From: Bacteroidetes bacterium GWA2_40_15
Lineage (GTDB): Bacteria; Bacteroidota; Bacteroidia; Bacteroidales; VadinHA17
NCBI GenBank assembly: GCA_001768195.1
Contig: MENI01000088.1
Span: forward strand, 13,265 to 77,264
Reading direction: 5' to 3'
Length of the DNA: 64,000 nt
Shown here piece after piece: positions 1-10,102 of this stretch (its first letter is position 1; each line of letters starts with the position of its first letter). The notes below the pieces were generated by a model. It made no database searches. It was not told where the DNA came from and was given only the letters and a program-made list of their open reading frames with translations. The translations under genes and the position numbers were made by a program.

Positions 1-27
1 ATAACTGTTTGGTGGCAGTCGGGAGAT

Positions 28-114
28 TCAATATTTTGGAGAAATGACGGATATCGCTTTTCGTAAAACCTGTGCCAGCGGAGAAACTATACCTTTTTCC
101 TGTTTTGCTTTCAT
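28..114 (-). CDS. possible 28-codon ORF at the window edge
   Basis: A short minus-strand frame begins with ATG 12 bases beyond the stop of the copper ATPase gene and encodes 28 residues, mostly basic and hydrophobic. It lies in the same direction as the copper operon, so it could be a small downstream cistron, but nothing in it matches a family I know. It may equally be chance, or leader sequence of a gene beyond the window. Confidence 0.15.
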   Translation of the reverse strand: MKAKQEKGIVSPLAQVLRKAISVISPKY

Positions 115-126
115 TCCTGTTTGAGG

Positions 127-2208
127 TTATACTTTGGTACCAGGTTTAGTCTCGTCTTTCAGTCGCAGCATTCCCGCGTTGATGGCGACGACCACCGTGC
201 TGACGGACATCAGTGCCGCACCAATGGCAGGAGTGAGCAGTATGTGCCAGGAATAAAGTACTCCGGCGGCCAAGGGCAATGCCACAATATTATAACCTGT
301 TGCCCAGATCAGGTTTTGAATCATTTTGCGATATGTAGCCTTTCCAAACAGAATAAGGTTCACAATATCCTTTGGATTACTGTTTACAAGAACAATGCCT
401 GCTGTTTCTGCTGCAATATCACTTCCTGATCCTACAGCAATGCCCACATCGGCCTGTGCCAGTGCCGGTGCATCATTTACGCCATCGCCCGTCATGGCTA
501 CAAATTGGCCCTTGCTTTGAAGTTCTTTTATCTTTTCTAATTTCTGATCGGGTAATACTTCGGCTATAAAACTATCCAAACCCAAAGTGTCACTGACACT
601 TTTTGCTACCGTACTGTTATCACCGGTTAGCAATATTGATTTGATATGGTTTCCTTTTAAAGTTTTAACAGCTTCGGCTGATTCCGGTCGTATCTCATCA
701 GACAAAGCAATATAACCTGCCAGTTCATTATTGATTATTACAAATACAACCGTTTCAGTATCATTGGCTGTGAACTCATCGGGAACTGAAATCTTTTTTT
801 CTTTCAAATAACCGGGACTGACAACCAGTACCTTTTTACCTTCTACTGTGGCTTCAATACCTTTCCCGGTGATGGCTTTAAAGTTTTTTGCTGACGGAAC
901 ATCGATAGATAAATCTTTTGCTTTTAGAAGAATACCAGTTGCAATTGGATGCTCTGATTCCTGTTCCAACGCAGATGCTATTCGAATGACTTCATTTTCA
1001 GTAATTTCACTTTTAAGGGGAACAATTTTTGATACTTCAAATTTCCCTACAGTAAGTGTACCCGTTTTATCAAATACGATTGTTGTGATTTTTCTTGCAT
1101 TTTCAAATGCTGATCTGTTCTTGATCAGCAATCCGTTTTTAGCCGATAATGCTGTAGATTTTGCCACCACCAAAGGTACCGCCAATCCTAGAGCATGAGG
1201 ACAGCAGATAACTATTACCGTAACCATTCTTTCCATGGCAAAGGCTAAAGTTTGCCCTGTTAAAAACCAAAATAAAAATGTTGAAATACCTGCAACAATT
1301 GCGATTATGGTTAACCATTTTGCAGCCGTGTCTGCCAGCAACTGGGTTTTAGATTTTGATTTTTGTGCATCATCAACCAACTTTACTAATTGTGAGATGT
1401 AAGAATCTTTTGAGGCATGAGATACGGTCACTTTAATCGATCCATTACCATTAATTGAACCTGCAATTACTTTTTGATCTTTTATTTTCTGAACAGGCTT
1501 TGATTCTCCGGTAATCATAGATTCATTCAGGTAGCTTTCCCCTTCTAAGATTATTCCATCTGCTGCAACTTTTTCACCTGGTTTTACAAGAATTATATCG
1601 TTCTCTTTCAGGGTATCAGTCTTTACATCATGCACCATATCAGGCATTACCATGTGCGCATTGGCTGGCATCAACTGTACCAACAACTCTAATTCTTTTG
1701 AAGCCCCTGCAATTGATTTCATTTCGATCCAATGTCCCAAAAGCATGATGAGGATTAGCGTTGCCAGTTCCCAGAAAAAATCCATACCCTCCAGGCCAAA
1801 AACAACGGCAACGCTGTAGATATATGCTGCCGTTATGGCGAAGCCAATTAAAAACATCATACCGGGAGTCTTTGTTCTTATTTCAGTAACCAATCCTTTA
1901 AAGAAGGGCCAGCCACCGTAAAAAAATACCACTGATGATAATGCAAGTAAAATATACTCAGAACCTGTAAACTCCCAATCGACACCAATAAATTTCTGTA
2001 TCATGGCTGATAACAGAATGATGGGAATACATAGGATAAGAACCAGGAAAAACCTCTTTTTAAAATCAGCAATCATCATGGTATGATGATTATGCCCTTC
2101 CATGCCCATTGACGGGTTGTCTCCATGTTTCATGGAGCCGTGGTCCATTTCTGAATGATACGCTATTGCCTTTATTGCAGGTGCTTCGTGTTTTTGTGAA
2201 TGTTCCAA
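127..2208 (-). CDS. copB: CopB-type heavy-metal (Cu/Ag) translocating P-type ATPase
   Basis: Inner-membrane P1B-type ATPase of 693 residues that would export copper or silver ions from the cytoplasm. The first 45 residues are rich in His and Met, replacing the CxxC HMA domains of CopA. Visible motifs are TGES (about 233-236) in the actuator domain, the transmembrane metal site CPH (336-338), the phosphorylated DKTGTLT (380-386), the HP dipeptide (420-421) and GDGVNDAP (574-581). The CPH motif and His-rich N terminus are the marks of the CopB (P1B-3) subgroup. Length is normal and the frame is intact. It is the last large gene of the minus-strand cus cluster, 33 bases after a small HMBD protein, and is probably co-transcribed with it. 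Substrate (Cu+, Cu2+ or Ag+) cannot be decided from sequence. Confidence 0.93.
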   Translation of the reverse strand: MEHSQKHEAPAIKAIAYHSEMDHGSMKHGDNPSMGMEGHNHHTMMIADFKKRFFLVLILCIPIILLSAMIQKFIGVDWEFTGSEYILLALSSVVFFYGGWPFFKGLVTEIRTKTPGMMFLIGFAITAAYIYSVAVVFGLEGMDFFWELATLILIMLLGHWIEMKSIAGASKELELLVQLMPANAHMVMPDMVHDVKTDTLKENDIILVKPGEKVAADGIILEGESYLNESMITGESKPVQKIKDQKVIAGSINGNGSIKVTVSHASKDSYISQLVKLVDDAQKSKSKTQLLADTAAKWLTIIAIVAGISTFLFWFLTGQTLAFAMERMVTVIVICCPHALGLAVPLVVAKSTALSAKNGLLIKNRSAFENARKITTIVFDKTGTLTVGKFEVSKIVPLKSEITENEVIRIASALEQESEHPIATGILLKAKDLSIDVPSAKNFKAITGKGIEATVEGKKVLVVSPGYLKEKKISVPDEFTANDTETVVFVIINNELAGYIALSDEIRPESAEAVKTLKGNHIKSILLTGDNSTVAKSVSDTLGLDSFIAEVLPDQKLEKIKELQSKGQFVAMTGDGVNDAPALAQADVGIAVGSGSDIAAETAGIVLVNSNPKDIVNLILFGKATYRKMIQNLIWATGYNIVALPLAAGVLYSWHILLTPAIGAALMSVSTVVVAINAGMLRLKDETKPGTKV

Positions 2209-2241
2209 TTTAAAATATTTAACAAAGATTAATCAAGTTTG

Positions 2242-2556
2242 TCAATTACAATTTTTCATTTTGGTTGAATCCTTTTTAGTCACTGTTGAGTCGTTCATAT
2301 TATGCATATTATGCATATTTTTCATTCCGTCATTTTTGGTGTCTGTTTTTTCCACGAGTGTCATACCACATTTTGGACATTTGCCAGGTTTGTCCATCAG
2401 TACTTCAGGATGCATAGTACAAGTATATTTTTTTACAGCCTGTTGCTCTGTGCTATTTTTCTTTGTTGTTGTTGTTTGTGCATTCACCTGATTTAAAAAA
2501 GATGTGAATAGAAACGCTAAAAGAAGCGCATTTGAAAAATTGATAATTTTTTTCAT
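2242..2556 (-). CDS. small periplasmic heavy-metal-binding-domain (HMBD) protein
   Basis: A 104-residue secreted protein. An N-terminal signal peptide (about 1-26) is followed by one HMBD module, a short YTCTMHP...GKCPKCGM unit whose Cys, Met and His residues are thought to bind copper. The C-terminal third is rich in Met, His and Asn (repeats of NMH). It sits between the cusB-like gene and the copper ATPase on the same strand. A periplasmic copper carrier or buffer that feeds the efflux pump is a reasonable inference, but the function of free-standing HMBD proteins is not well established. Confidence 0.75.
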   Translation of the reverse strand: MKKIINFSNALLLAFLFTSFLNQVNAQTTTTKKNSTEQQAVKKYTCTMHPEVLMDKPGKCPKCGMTLVEKTDTKNDGMKNMHNMHNMNDSTVTKKDSTKMKNCN

Positions 2557-2702
2557 AACTTTTTAAATTTAATGTTTAACAAAATAAAATAATCATATAG
2601 CTAAATTTTTATATCTGCAAAGTCGCAAAATCGCAAAGCATTAATTATAAATGGTTTGTTACCGAAGATTTGGTTGTGTAATACATTGATTATTTGTAAT
2701 TT

Positions 2703-4559
2703 TTAAAAGTTCAATGTCTCACGTGTTTCACCGCAAGTAAGCATTGATTCTCCATAATAAGGATTACGGATATCTTGGGTTTCGCTCAACCAGTAAGCAC
2801 CCTTCCCATCATCCATCATGGGGCAAAACTGATAATAAACCGTTTTTCCCATTAAACCAAAAGTCTTTACTGCCTTGTAGAACTGGGCACTGAGAGTGGA
2901 AAATGCAATTCGTTGGTCTTCTATCTTATCAGAGGAGGCAATTAGTTTAATCTGATTGTCTAGGTTACCTGATATATCCATCCATAGCATGTGGGCATCG
3001 CCGGTAAGCAATTTCATATCTACTTTCGTAAGGGATTGCTGAACCTCCTTCGCCGCCTGTTTTACATTTTTTATATCGCTTTGAACGAAAGCATTTTTTA
3101 GTACAATATACTTGTCACAAACGGAATTAATTTGCATTGTAAAATCCATGCTTACATTCATTTTTCCCGGCATTCCTGTGGTTTCCTTATTTTCAGCATC
3201 CATATTCGCTTTGGTTTTTTCCACGGACATATCCATTCCGGGCATGCTTTGCGTATTGTCAGGTTTTGGATCGCCAGGCATTACCATTCCAGGCATCGAG
3301 GATGTTTTTCCACCACGGGGATTCATCATGCTCGGTTTCCCTGTAAGTTGCGCTGCAGCATCTATGCTGAATGTACCATTGGTAACAATTTCTTCACCCT
3401 CCATTAATCCGCCCAATATAACATAGCTGTTGCTCAAAGCTGGTCCCAGTGTTATTTCCCTCATTACAAAACTGGGTTCTTCTGTCGCAGGTATTTTAAT
3501 ATAAACAACTGACCTTGTTCCTGTCCACAATACAGATGATTGAGGTATAACCAGGCTGCTCCCGAAGGTTGCCAGGCGTGCATTCATCAGGCCGGTTGCA
3601 AACATTTCAGGTTTAAGAGTATTGCCGGGATTGGGAATTTCAAGACGTACTCTTGCCACACGGGTTTGCGGATTGATGACAGGATCTATGAAAGTTACTG
3701 TGCCTTTATATTTCTTCCCGGGTTGTGACTGCAAAGTAAAAGAGATATTATTCCCCTTCCTGATCCATGGCAGATCGCTCTCATAGGCATCAAACATGGC
3801 CCATACATTCGAAAGATCTGCAATTTCATATAGTGGAGTTCCAAGAGATACATAATCACCAACAGTCACCCGTTTATTGATTACAATCCCCGAAACAGTG
3901 GCATTCACGTCAAAAACCGAATTAATAATTCCGCTATTCTCGATATCTGCAATCTGACTGTCAGTAAATTTCCATTGATGTAATTTTTCCCTTGAAGCTT
4001 CAAGAATCCCGGGTTGCATATCTTTCATTTTTTTTGCTTCGAGGAGTTCTTTCTGCGCTGTGACCAATTCCGGGGAATAAATTTGGGCAATTGTTTGCCC
4101 AACCTTAACCTCTTCTCCTGTAAAATTCACAAGGAGCTTTTCAATTCGACCCGGAACATGTGCGGGTTGGGTTTGGATCAAACGCTCGTCTGCCTGTATC
4201 TTGCCGTATAAACGAACCTCCTTCACGGGTTTCTCGCGCGAAACTATACTTGTTTGCACCTCAGCCAGCTTAATACCTGCTTCTGTCATAACTATAGCAG
4301 CCGCATTTACAGGTGTTGAATTTTGTACGAGAGGAATGAGTTCCATTGCGCAAATAGGGCATTTCCCCGGATGATCCATTCTTATCTGTGGATGCATTGC
4401 GCAGGTCCATATAGTCTCCTTGCTTTCCTGTAGAGTTGGTTCCTGAGTTGTTTTTTTATCGTGCGAGCTGTGAAAAATCAGCCCGCCCAGGATGAAGCCT
4501 GCAAGAACAAGTGCTGCCCCCAGGGTATATTTATTTAAGATTAATTTTTTTATTTTCAT
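2703..4559 (-). CDS. cusB: CusB-type RND efflux periplasmic adaptor with HMBD and DUF3347 domains
   Basis: Membrane-fusion protein of 618 residues linking the inner-membrane pump CusA to the outer-membrane channel. It has an N-terminal membrane anchor (about 10-30), an HMBD module (about 50-78, WTCAMHP and CPIC motifs), then the usual hairpin, lipoyl and beta-barrel regions of an HlyD/CusB adaptor. A Met-rich linker follows with repeated MPGM-type motifs (about 410-465), then a C-terminal DUF3347-like domain containing a CPMMDD motif. The extra HMBD, Met-rich and DUF3347 parts, compared with about 400 residues in E. coli CusB, all point to copper or silver handling. It lies 29 bases downstream of the TolC-family gene in the operon order cusA, cusC, cusB. 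Confidence 0.92.
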   Translation of the reverse strand: MKIKKLILNKYTLGAALVLAGFILGGLIFHSSHDKKTTQEPTLQESKETIWTCAMHPQIRMDHPGKCPICAMELIPLVQNSTPVNAAAIVMTEAGIKLAEVQTSIVSREKPVKEVRLYGKIQADERLIQTQPAHVPGRIEKLLVNFTGEEVKVGQTIAQIYSPELVTAQKELLEAKKMKDMQPGILEASREKLHQWKFTDSQIADIENSGIINSVFDVNATVSGIVINKRVTVGDYVSLGTPLYEIADLSNVWAMFDAYESDLPWIRKGNNISFTLQSQPGKKYKGTVTFIDPVINPQTRVARVRLEIPNPGNTLKPEMFATGLMNARLATFGSSLVIPQSSVLWTGTRSVVYIKIPATEEPSFVMREITLGPALSNSYVILGGLMEGEEIVTNGTFSIDAAAQLTGKPSMMNPRGGKTSSMPGMVMPGDPKPDNTQSMPGMDMSVEKTKANMDAENKETTGMPGKMNVSMDFTMQINSVCDKYIVLKNAFVQSDIKNVKQAAKEVQQSLTKVDMKLLTGDAHMLWMDISGNLDNQIKLIASSDKIEDQRIAFSTLSAQFYKAVKTFGLMGKTVYYQFCPMMDDGKGAYWLSETQDIRNPYYGESMLTCGETRETLNF

Positions 4560-4588
4560 GATATACTATTTAATTGTGTTATGTTTTA

Positions 4589-6031
4589 TTATAAGTTCCC
4601 GGTCAGATAAACCACCCGGGCGATTGAAGTATTTTTATCCACCACTGCTTCCACCTTTTTAAACTGGTAATCGAGCAGCTGTTGCTGCATCCGAAGCACC
4701 TCTTCAAAGTCGGCTCCGCTGACTGAAAAAGATGTTATCAGTAATTGCACACTTTTATCGGCAAGAATAGCCTGTGTGGAATAGAGTTTGACCCGTCTTC
4801 CGGCATCGTTTAAACTTTCAATAGTCTGCTGAAAATTAACTCGAAGGTTATTAGTCACATTCTCGGCTGACAATGTTGCAGCATCCCTCTTAAACTCAGC
4901 TTCATGACGCATGGCTTTGTATTTTTTTCTGTAAATGGGAAGAGTAATAGAAGCCATGGGCATTACCATATCATTCCCGTTCATCATTGAAGTATTGCCA
5001 GTGCGCTTTTGAATAATCATATAATTAAGCCCCAATCCTACCATTGGATAGCCCATACTGTTAACCATGTTAATCTTTGCTGCGTTAGCTTCAGATTCTG
5101 CTTCGTACATTTTTACCATAGGATTATTGACCAGGCTGTCAGTCAGCGTAAGAAGATTTGAAGGAATGGTAACTTCTGCTAATGTATCGCCTGTGAATAC
5201 ATCAGCTGAAGATGGACGATTAAGAAATCTGTTAAAACTTACTTTATCGGTTGTAAGCTGTTCCTGAAGAAGAGCAATTCGGTTTTCCAGTTCGTGAATT
5301 TCAATCTGGACACGTAACAGGTTAACCATATCATTTTTACCGGTTCCTCCCATTGAACTACCCATTCCACCACCCGAAGATGCCATTGCAGGTTTATTTA
5401 CAGATGAAGACATAGTATTGTTTCCCATACCTCCCTGGTTTGACATACCGCTTCCGCCCATCCCGGATGAACCTGCTGACGGCATATTTGTTCCTGATGA
5501 CATTGAACTTCCCGCTCCTGGTGCAGAACTTGATCCTCCATTGCTGAATTTTATCATGGCCAGTTGTTCAAGTGTATGCAAAATATCAAGATTCCTTTGC
5601 GCGATCTCGATCTCTTTTATTGTGCGGTAAACCTTATAATATGAGGATTTGACGTTAAAATAGAGTTCATTTCTGAAGCCGCGGAAGTTTTCGAATTTAG
5701 CAACTGCCATTTTTGATGCTTCATCTTTTGCAGCTTTCAGGGTTCCAAACCAGGGGAACATCTGCATTAAACTGACGTCAGCGACCTGGTTCCCGCCCAG
5801 AAGCTGCATCGGTTTTAAAAAATAGCCTAATTGCATTTGAGGATCAGGTAACGATGATGCCTGTGGTACTTTTTCCAAAGCGGCGGAATATTCCATATAG
5901 GAAGCTTTTACTCCGGGATTATTCAATGCCGCCTGTTCAAGGTAAACCGACAAAGAATCCTGGGCAAAAGCAGTTATATGGCTTAATCCCGCTATTATAA
6001 TTAAAATAATGTATTTACTATATTGTTTCAT
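4589..6031 (-). CDS. cusC: TolC-family outer-membrane factor of the Cus efflux system
   Basis: A 480-residue outer-membrane efflux protein with a signal peptide (about 1-24) and the two repeated coiled-coil halves of the TolC/OEP family. It would form the exit duct for the CusA/CusB pump. Between the halves (about residues 164-234) there is a low-complexity insertion almost entirely of Ser, Gly, Met, Asn and Ala with about ten methionines, absent from ordinary TolC proteins. Its placement suggests a flexible periplasmic Met-rich loop that could bind Cu+ or Ag+. The gene is 40 bases downstream of cusA and 29 bases upstream of cusB. Confidence 0.9.
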   Translation of the reverse strand: MKQYSKYIILIIIAGLSHITAFAQDSLSVYLEQAALNNPGVKASYMEYSAALEKVPQASSLPDPQMQLGYFLKPMQLLGGNQVADVSLMQMFPWFGTLKAAKDEASKMAVAKFENFRGFRNELYFNVKSSYYKVYRTIKEIEIAQRNLDILHTLEQLAMIKFSNGGSSSAPGAGSSMSSGTNMPSAGSSGMGGSGMSNQGGMGNNTMSSSVNKPAMASSGGGMGSSMGGTGKNDMVNLLRVQIEIHELENRIALLQEQLTTDKVSFNRFLNRPSSADVFTGDTLAEVTIPSNLLTLTDSLVNNPMVKMYEAESEANAAKINMVNSMGYPMVGLGLNYMIIQKRTGNTSMMNGNDMVMPMASITLPIYRKKYKAMRHEAEFKRDAATLSAENVTNNLRVNFQQTIESLNDAGRRVKLYSTQAILADKSVQLLITSFSVSGADFEEVLRMQQQLLDYQFKKVEAVVDKNTSIARVVYLTGNL

Positions 6032-6071
6032 TATGTTACATATTTATTCTTAATACTCTCATCTGATATAT

Positions 6072-9000
6072 TTAATCTGAGTTACTTTTCAAGAGCATTT
6101 TTTCCTGCTTTTTTATCTCACCTTCTCTCCAGATACATTGAAACACAGGTACTACAAACATGGTCATAATCTGGATTATCATTCCTCCGAAGGTTGGAAT
6201 AGCCATCGGTACCATAATATCTGCGCCCTTCCCTGTTGAAGTCAGGACAGGCAGCAAGGCAATGATTGCAACAGCAGCGGTCATCATGGCAGGTCTCACT
6301 CTTTTCTTACCAGCCATAACCACTGCCTCACGAACATCGTGAACATTAGTCGGTTTTACCTTTTCAAACACCTGGTGAATGTATGTACCCATAATTACCC
6401 CATCGTTAGTTGAGATACCGAACAGAGCAATAAATCCGACCCAGACCGCCACACTTAAATTAATAGTATGCATCTGGAACAGATCGCGCATATTTATCCC
6501 TGCAAGTGAGAAATTAAGGAACCAGGGCTGGCCATAAAGCCAAATCATTATAAAGCCCCCGGCAAATGCCACAAAAACTCCTGAGAAGTGGATGGAAGAA
6601 GCGGTAAAAGTTTTAAACTGGAAGAATAGCAGTAAAAACACTAGGGCAAGGCTGATAGGCATTACAATAGACAATCGTTTGGTAGCTCTTACCTGTTGTT
6701 CATAGTTACCGGCAAATTTATAGGAGACACCCGGAGACAATTTAAACTCTCCTGATTCAATCTTTGCCTTAATGAATGCATCAGTTTTCTCTACAACGTC
6801 CACCTCTGCCACTCCAGGTTGTTTATCGAAAATTACATATCCTGTAAGGAAAGTATTTTCGCTGCGTATCATTTGCGGTCCCCTGGTATATTGCATTTCT
6901 GCCAGTTCCCCCAAAGGTACCTGAACTCCGGTCATGGAAGGAATAAGTATTTTCTTCAGATCTTCTGGTGTGGTTCGTAATTCCCGCGGATACCTTAAAC
7001 GCACCGGAAATCGTTCGCGGCCTTCAACTGTAGTAGTCAATGCCATTCCACCTACAGCACTTTGCAAAACATCCTGTACATCGCTTATCGTCATCCCATA
7101 CCTGGCTATGGCTTCACGGTTCAGTTTTATTTCTATGTAAGGAGCGCCAACAGCGCGGTCATAAAATACTGTAGAAGGTACAACTGATGGAACTTCTTTC
7201 AGTATTTTTTCAAACTCGAGGCCTGCTGTTTCAATAGTTTCCAGATCAGGACCGTAAATCTTCAGACCCATTGGTGCACGCATACCGGTAGAGAGCATCA
7301 CAAGTCTGGCCTGAATAGGCTGTAACTTTGGAGCAGAAGTGAGTCCGGGAATATTTGTAACCTTAACAATCTCATTCCAGATATCGTCAGGCTTCCTGAT
7401 ATCAGGACGCCATTGCCGGAAAAAATCACCATTTTCATCAGGGATAAGTAATCTGGTATCTAAATCATTCAGTTTATCTTTCTTCGGGTCAAATTTAGAT
7501 CCGTCTGATAACAAAAAAATATCGTTTTTATCAGTCTTAAAAGGCACACGATGCCCGTCAACATCAAGAATATATTCAGGTTTATAGTTAATTGTATTTT
7601 CGAACATCTGTACAGGCGCCGGATCAAGAGCAGAGTTTACCCTTCCCCATTTACCAACAGCCACCTCCACTTCCGGGATCGATGTCAACTGTTTATCGAG
7701 CAATTTGATATATTCGATATTTTGCTCAATTCCCGCATGAGGCATACTGGTAGGCATTAAGAGGAATGAACCTTCGTCGAGTGATGGCATGAATTCCTTA
7801 CCAACACCAGGAAATGTTCTTGAGGCTGCCTGCCAGAATGAAGTTTGCCTGATATTCAATCCGGTTTTTTCAAAACCTGTTGCCACAAATCCGAATATTT
7901 TATTAAATCCGAGCCAGACTGTTACACCAAATAAAAATGTTGCTATCGGAAGAATAAGAAATTTCCATTTATTCCTCAGGCACCAGCGTAATAAAGGTTC
8001 ATAAAAATGCACAACCAGCATCAGCAGAGTAATGATAAACCCTACCAGCCCTGCGACAAAAATAAAATTCACCAGAAAAGAGTTATGAGCGCCCAACGGT
8101 AACCACTCATGTGTCAGAAAATAAACTGCCGCCAGAACAGTGATCCCTATATTGATCAGATTTGGGATCTTTTTACGTTTTTCAGACCATTTATACTCTG
8201 TAAGGTTATTGATTCCGATCAACACCAATGCAAGAGCAGGCCATATACCCTGGAATATTGTGAAAAACAAACCTGCAGAAATCAAAGCTATGTTCCATAC
8301 CCTTTTAACCCGACGCCTGTCAAAATTGATAGAGAATATGATATCTGCCGCCATTGGAAGTACAATAATTCCCAGGATGAATGAAGCAAGAAGAGCGAAT
8401 GTTTTAGTAAATGCAAGCGGTTTGAACAACTTACCTTCCGCAGCTTCCATCGCAAAAACAGGTAAAAAGCTCACTACGACAGTAGATAAAGCAGTTATCA
8501 CTGCTGATGAAACTTCAATTGTAGCTTCAAATATCACTGCACGCAGGGCAACACCTTCAGCCCCGTGGTTTTCAGGCATCTCGAGGTGCCTGACGATATT
8601 CTCCGTAAAAATGATCCCCACATCCACCATCACCCCAATGGCAATCGCAATACCCGATAGGGCAACTATATTTGCATCCACTCCGGTAAGGCGCATTACA
8701 ATAAATGCCATCAGGACGGCCACCGGGAGCAATCCCGAAATTATTATCGAAGCTCTGAGATTAAAAAGCAACACGATAATGACGATAATACTGATAAGTA
8801 TTTCGTGGGAGAGAGCTGCTTCAAGGGTGCCAATGGTCTCCTGGATTAGCCCTGTGCGATCGTAAAACGGAACCACAGTTACCTTGGAAACTGATCCGTC
8901 AGCTAACGTTTTACTGGGCAGGCCGGGTTCAAGTTCTTTTATTTTTTCTTTTACATTGTTAATCACCTCCATGGGATTGGAACCATAGCGTGCTACCACT

Positions 9001-9914
9001 ACAGCTCCGGCTGCTTCAGCGCCGCTTTTATCAAGTCCACCGCGACGTGTGGCTGGTCCGAAACTCACACGTGCCACATCACTAACCCTGACTGGGACAT
9101 TGTTTCTGACAGAAACCACTGCATTCCGCAAATCGTCAAGATTTTTAATATATCCGAGGCCACGGATCACATATTCTATTTTGTTTAATTCAATGGTTTC
9201 GGCCCCTATATCCAGATTGCTGTTTTTTACAGCATTCATAATGTCCATAACGGTCGCTCCATGCGATTTCATGGCATCGGGGTCTATATCTACCTGGTAT
9301 TCTTTTACATATCCTCCTATGGAGGCTACCTCGGAAACCCCTTCAGCAGACGCCAGGGAATATTTAACATAATAATCCTGAATTGTACGTAACTCCTGAG
9401 GATCCCATCCTCCGTTCGGTTTCCCGGTTTTAGGATCGCGACCTTCAAGAGTGTACCAGTAGATTTGCCCGAGCGCTGTAGCATCGGGTCCCAGACTTGG
9501 TTGCACACCCGGAGGCAAGGTCCCGGATGGAAGTGAATTCAGCTTCTCAAGAATACGGGAACGACTCCAGTAAAACTCTATATCATCTTTGAAAATGATA
9601 TATATAAATGACATCCCAAACATAGAAGTACTTCGGATGGTATTTACTCCCGGTATCCCGAGTAATGCTGAGGAGAGCGGGTAGGTGATCTGGTCCTCTA
9701 TATCGCGCGGATTGCGACCCATCCACTCGGTGGCCACAATTTGCTGGTTATCGCCTATATCCGGGATAGCATCTACCGGAACAGGATCGCGCGGCAGGAA
9801 CCCGATATTCCAGTTAAAAGGCGCTGAAATGGTACCCCACCCGATAAAAACCAGCAACAAGAGAATTGTGATTAGCCGGTTCTCTAGAAAATATTTTACA
9901 AGACGGTTAAACAT
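6072..9914 (-). CDS. cusA: CusA/CzcA-type heavy-metal RND efflux permease
   Basis: Proton-driven inner-membrane pump of 1280 residues in the heavy-metal efflux (HME) branch of the RND superfamily. The N-terminal membrane helix, the porter domain sequence and the TM4 signature MVDVGII..TENI with its conserved Asp and Glu are visible. It is about 230 residues longer than E. coli CusA. Much of the excess is a hydrophobic stretch of several extra predicted membrane helices after the first helix bundle (about residues 540-665), plus an insertion in the second periplasmic half. Long forms of this kind are common in Bacteroidota. The gene heads the cusA-cusC-cusB set. Copper and silver are inferred as substrates from the HMBD and CPH-ATPase neighbours. 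Confidence 0.93.
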   Translation of the reverse strand: MFNRLVKYFLENRLITILLLLVFIGWGTISAPFNWNIGFLPRDPVPVDAIPDIGDNQQIVATEWMGRNPRDIEDQITYPLSSALLGIPGVNTIRSTSMFGMSFIYIIFKDDIEFYWSRSRILEKLNSLPSGTLPPGVQPSLGPDATALGQIYWYTLEGRDPKTGKPNGGWDPQELRTIQDYYVKYSLASAEGVSEVASIGGYVKEYQVDIDPDAMKSHGATVMDIMNAVKNSNLDIGAETIELNKIEYVIRGLGYIKNLDDLRNAVVSVRNNVPVRVSDVARVSFGPATRRGGLDKSGAEAAGAVVVARYGSNPMEVINNVKEKIKELEPGLPSKTLADGSVSKVTVVPFYDRTGLIQETIGTLEAALSHEILISIIVIIVLLFNLRASIIISGLLPVAVLMAFIVMRLTGVDANIVALSGIAIAIGVMVDVGIIFTENIVRHLEMPENHGAEGVALRAVIFEATIEVSSAVITALSTVVVSFLPVFAMEAAEGKLFKPLAFTKTFALLASFILGIIVLPMAADIIFSINFDRRRVKRVWNIALISAGLFFTIFQGIWPALALVLIGINNLTEYKWSEKRKKIPNLINIGITVLAAVYFLTHEWLPLGAHNSFLVNFIFVAGLVGFIITLLMLVVHFYEPLLRWCLRNKWKFLILPIATFLFGVTVWLGFNKIFGFVATGFEKTGLNIRQTSFWQAASRTFPGVGKEFMPSLDEGSFLLMPTSMPHAGIEQNIEYIKLLDKQLTSIPEVEVAVGKWGRVNSALDPAPVQMFENTINYKPEYILDVDGHRVPFKTDKNDIFLLSDGSKFDPKKDKLNDLDTRLLIPDENGDFFRQWRPDIRKPDDIWNEIVKVTNIPGLTSAPKLQPIQARLVMLSTGMRAPMGLKIYGPDLETIETAGLEFEKILKEVPSVVPSTVFYDRAVGAPYIEIKLNREAIARYGMTISDVQDVLQSAVGGMALTTTVEGRERFPVRLRYPRELRTTPEDLKKILIPSMTGVQVPLGELAEMQYTRGPQMIRSENTFLTGYVIFDKQPGVAEVDVVEKTDAFIKAKIESGEFKLSPGVSYKFAGNYEQQVRATKRLSIVMPISLALVFLLLFFQFKTFTASSIHFSGVFVAFAGGFIMIWLYGQPWFLNFSLAGINMRDLFQMHTINLSVAVWVGFIALFGISTNDGVIMGTYIHQVFEKVKPTNVHDVREAVVMAGKKRVRPAMMTAAVAIIALLPVLTSTGKGADIMVPMAIPTFGGMIIQIMTMFVVPVFQCIWREGEIKKQEKMLLKSNSD

Positions 9915-10102
9915 GGTCTGACTTTGAATTATTAATTATTCAATGTATTTGATTTAATGTTTCAAATCTTTAAAAAACAGATACTTATGATAAAATTATG
10001 CAATTAAATGTTAAATAATGAGGGATATATGCAGTAATACTGTCTGCAACAATGAATAATCCCGTTAAATGATGTTTTGATATTTTTCTTCTTAATAATC
10101 TA

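Noticed and set aside
9326-9508. 60-codon minus frame inside cusA
   Set aside because: It lies in a different frame of a long, well-conserved RND gene and has no domain or start context, so it is a shadow.
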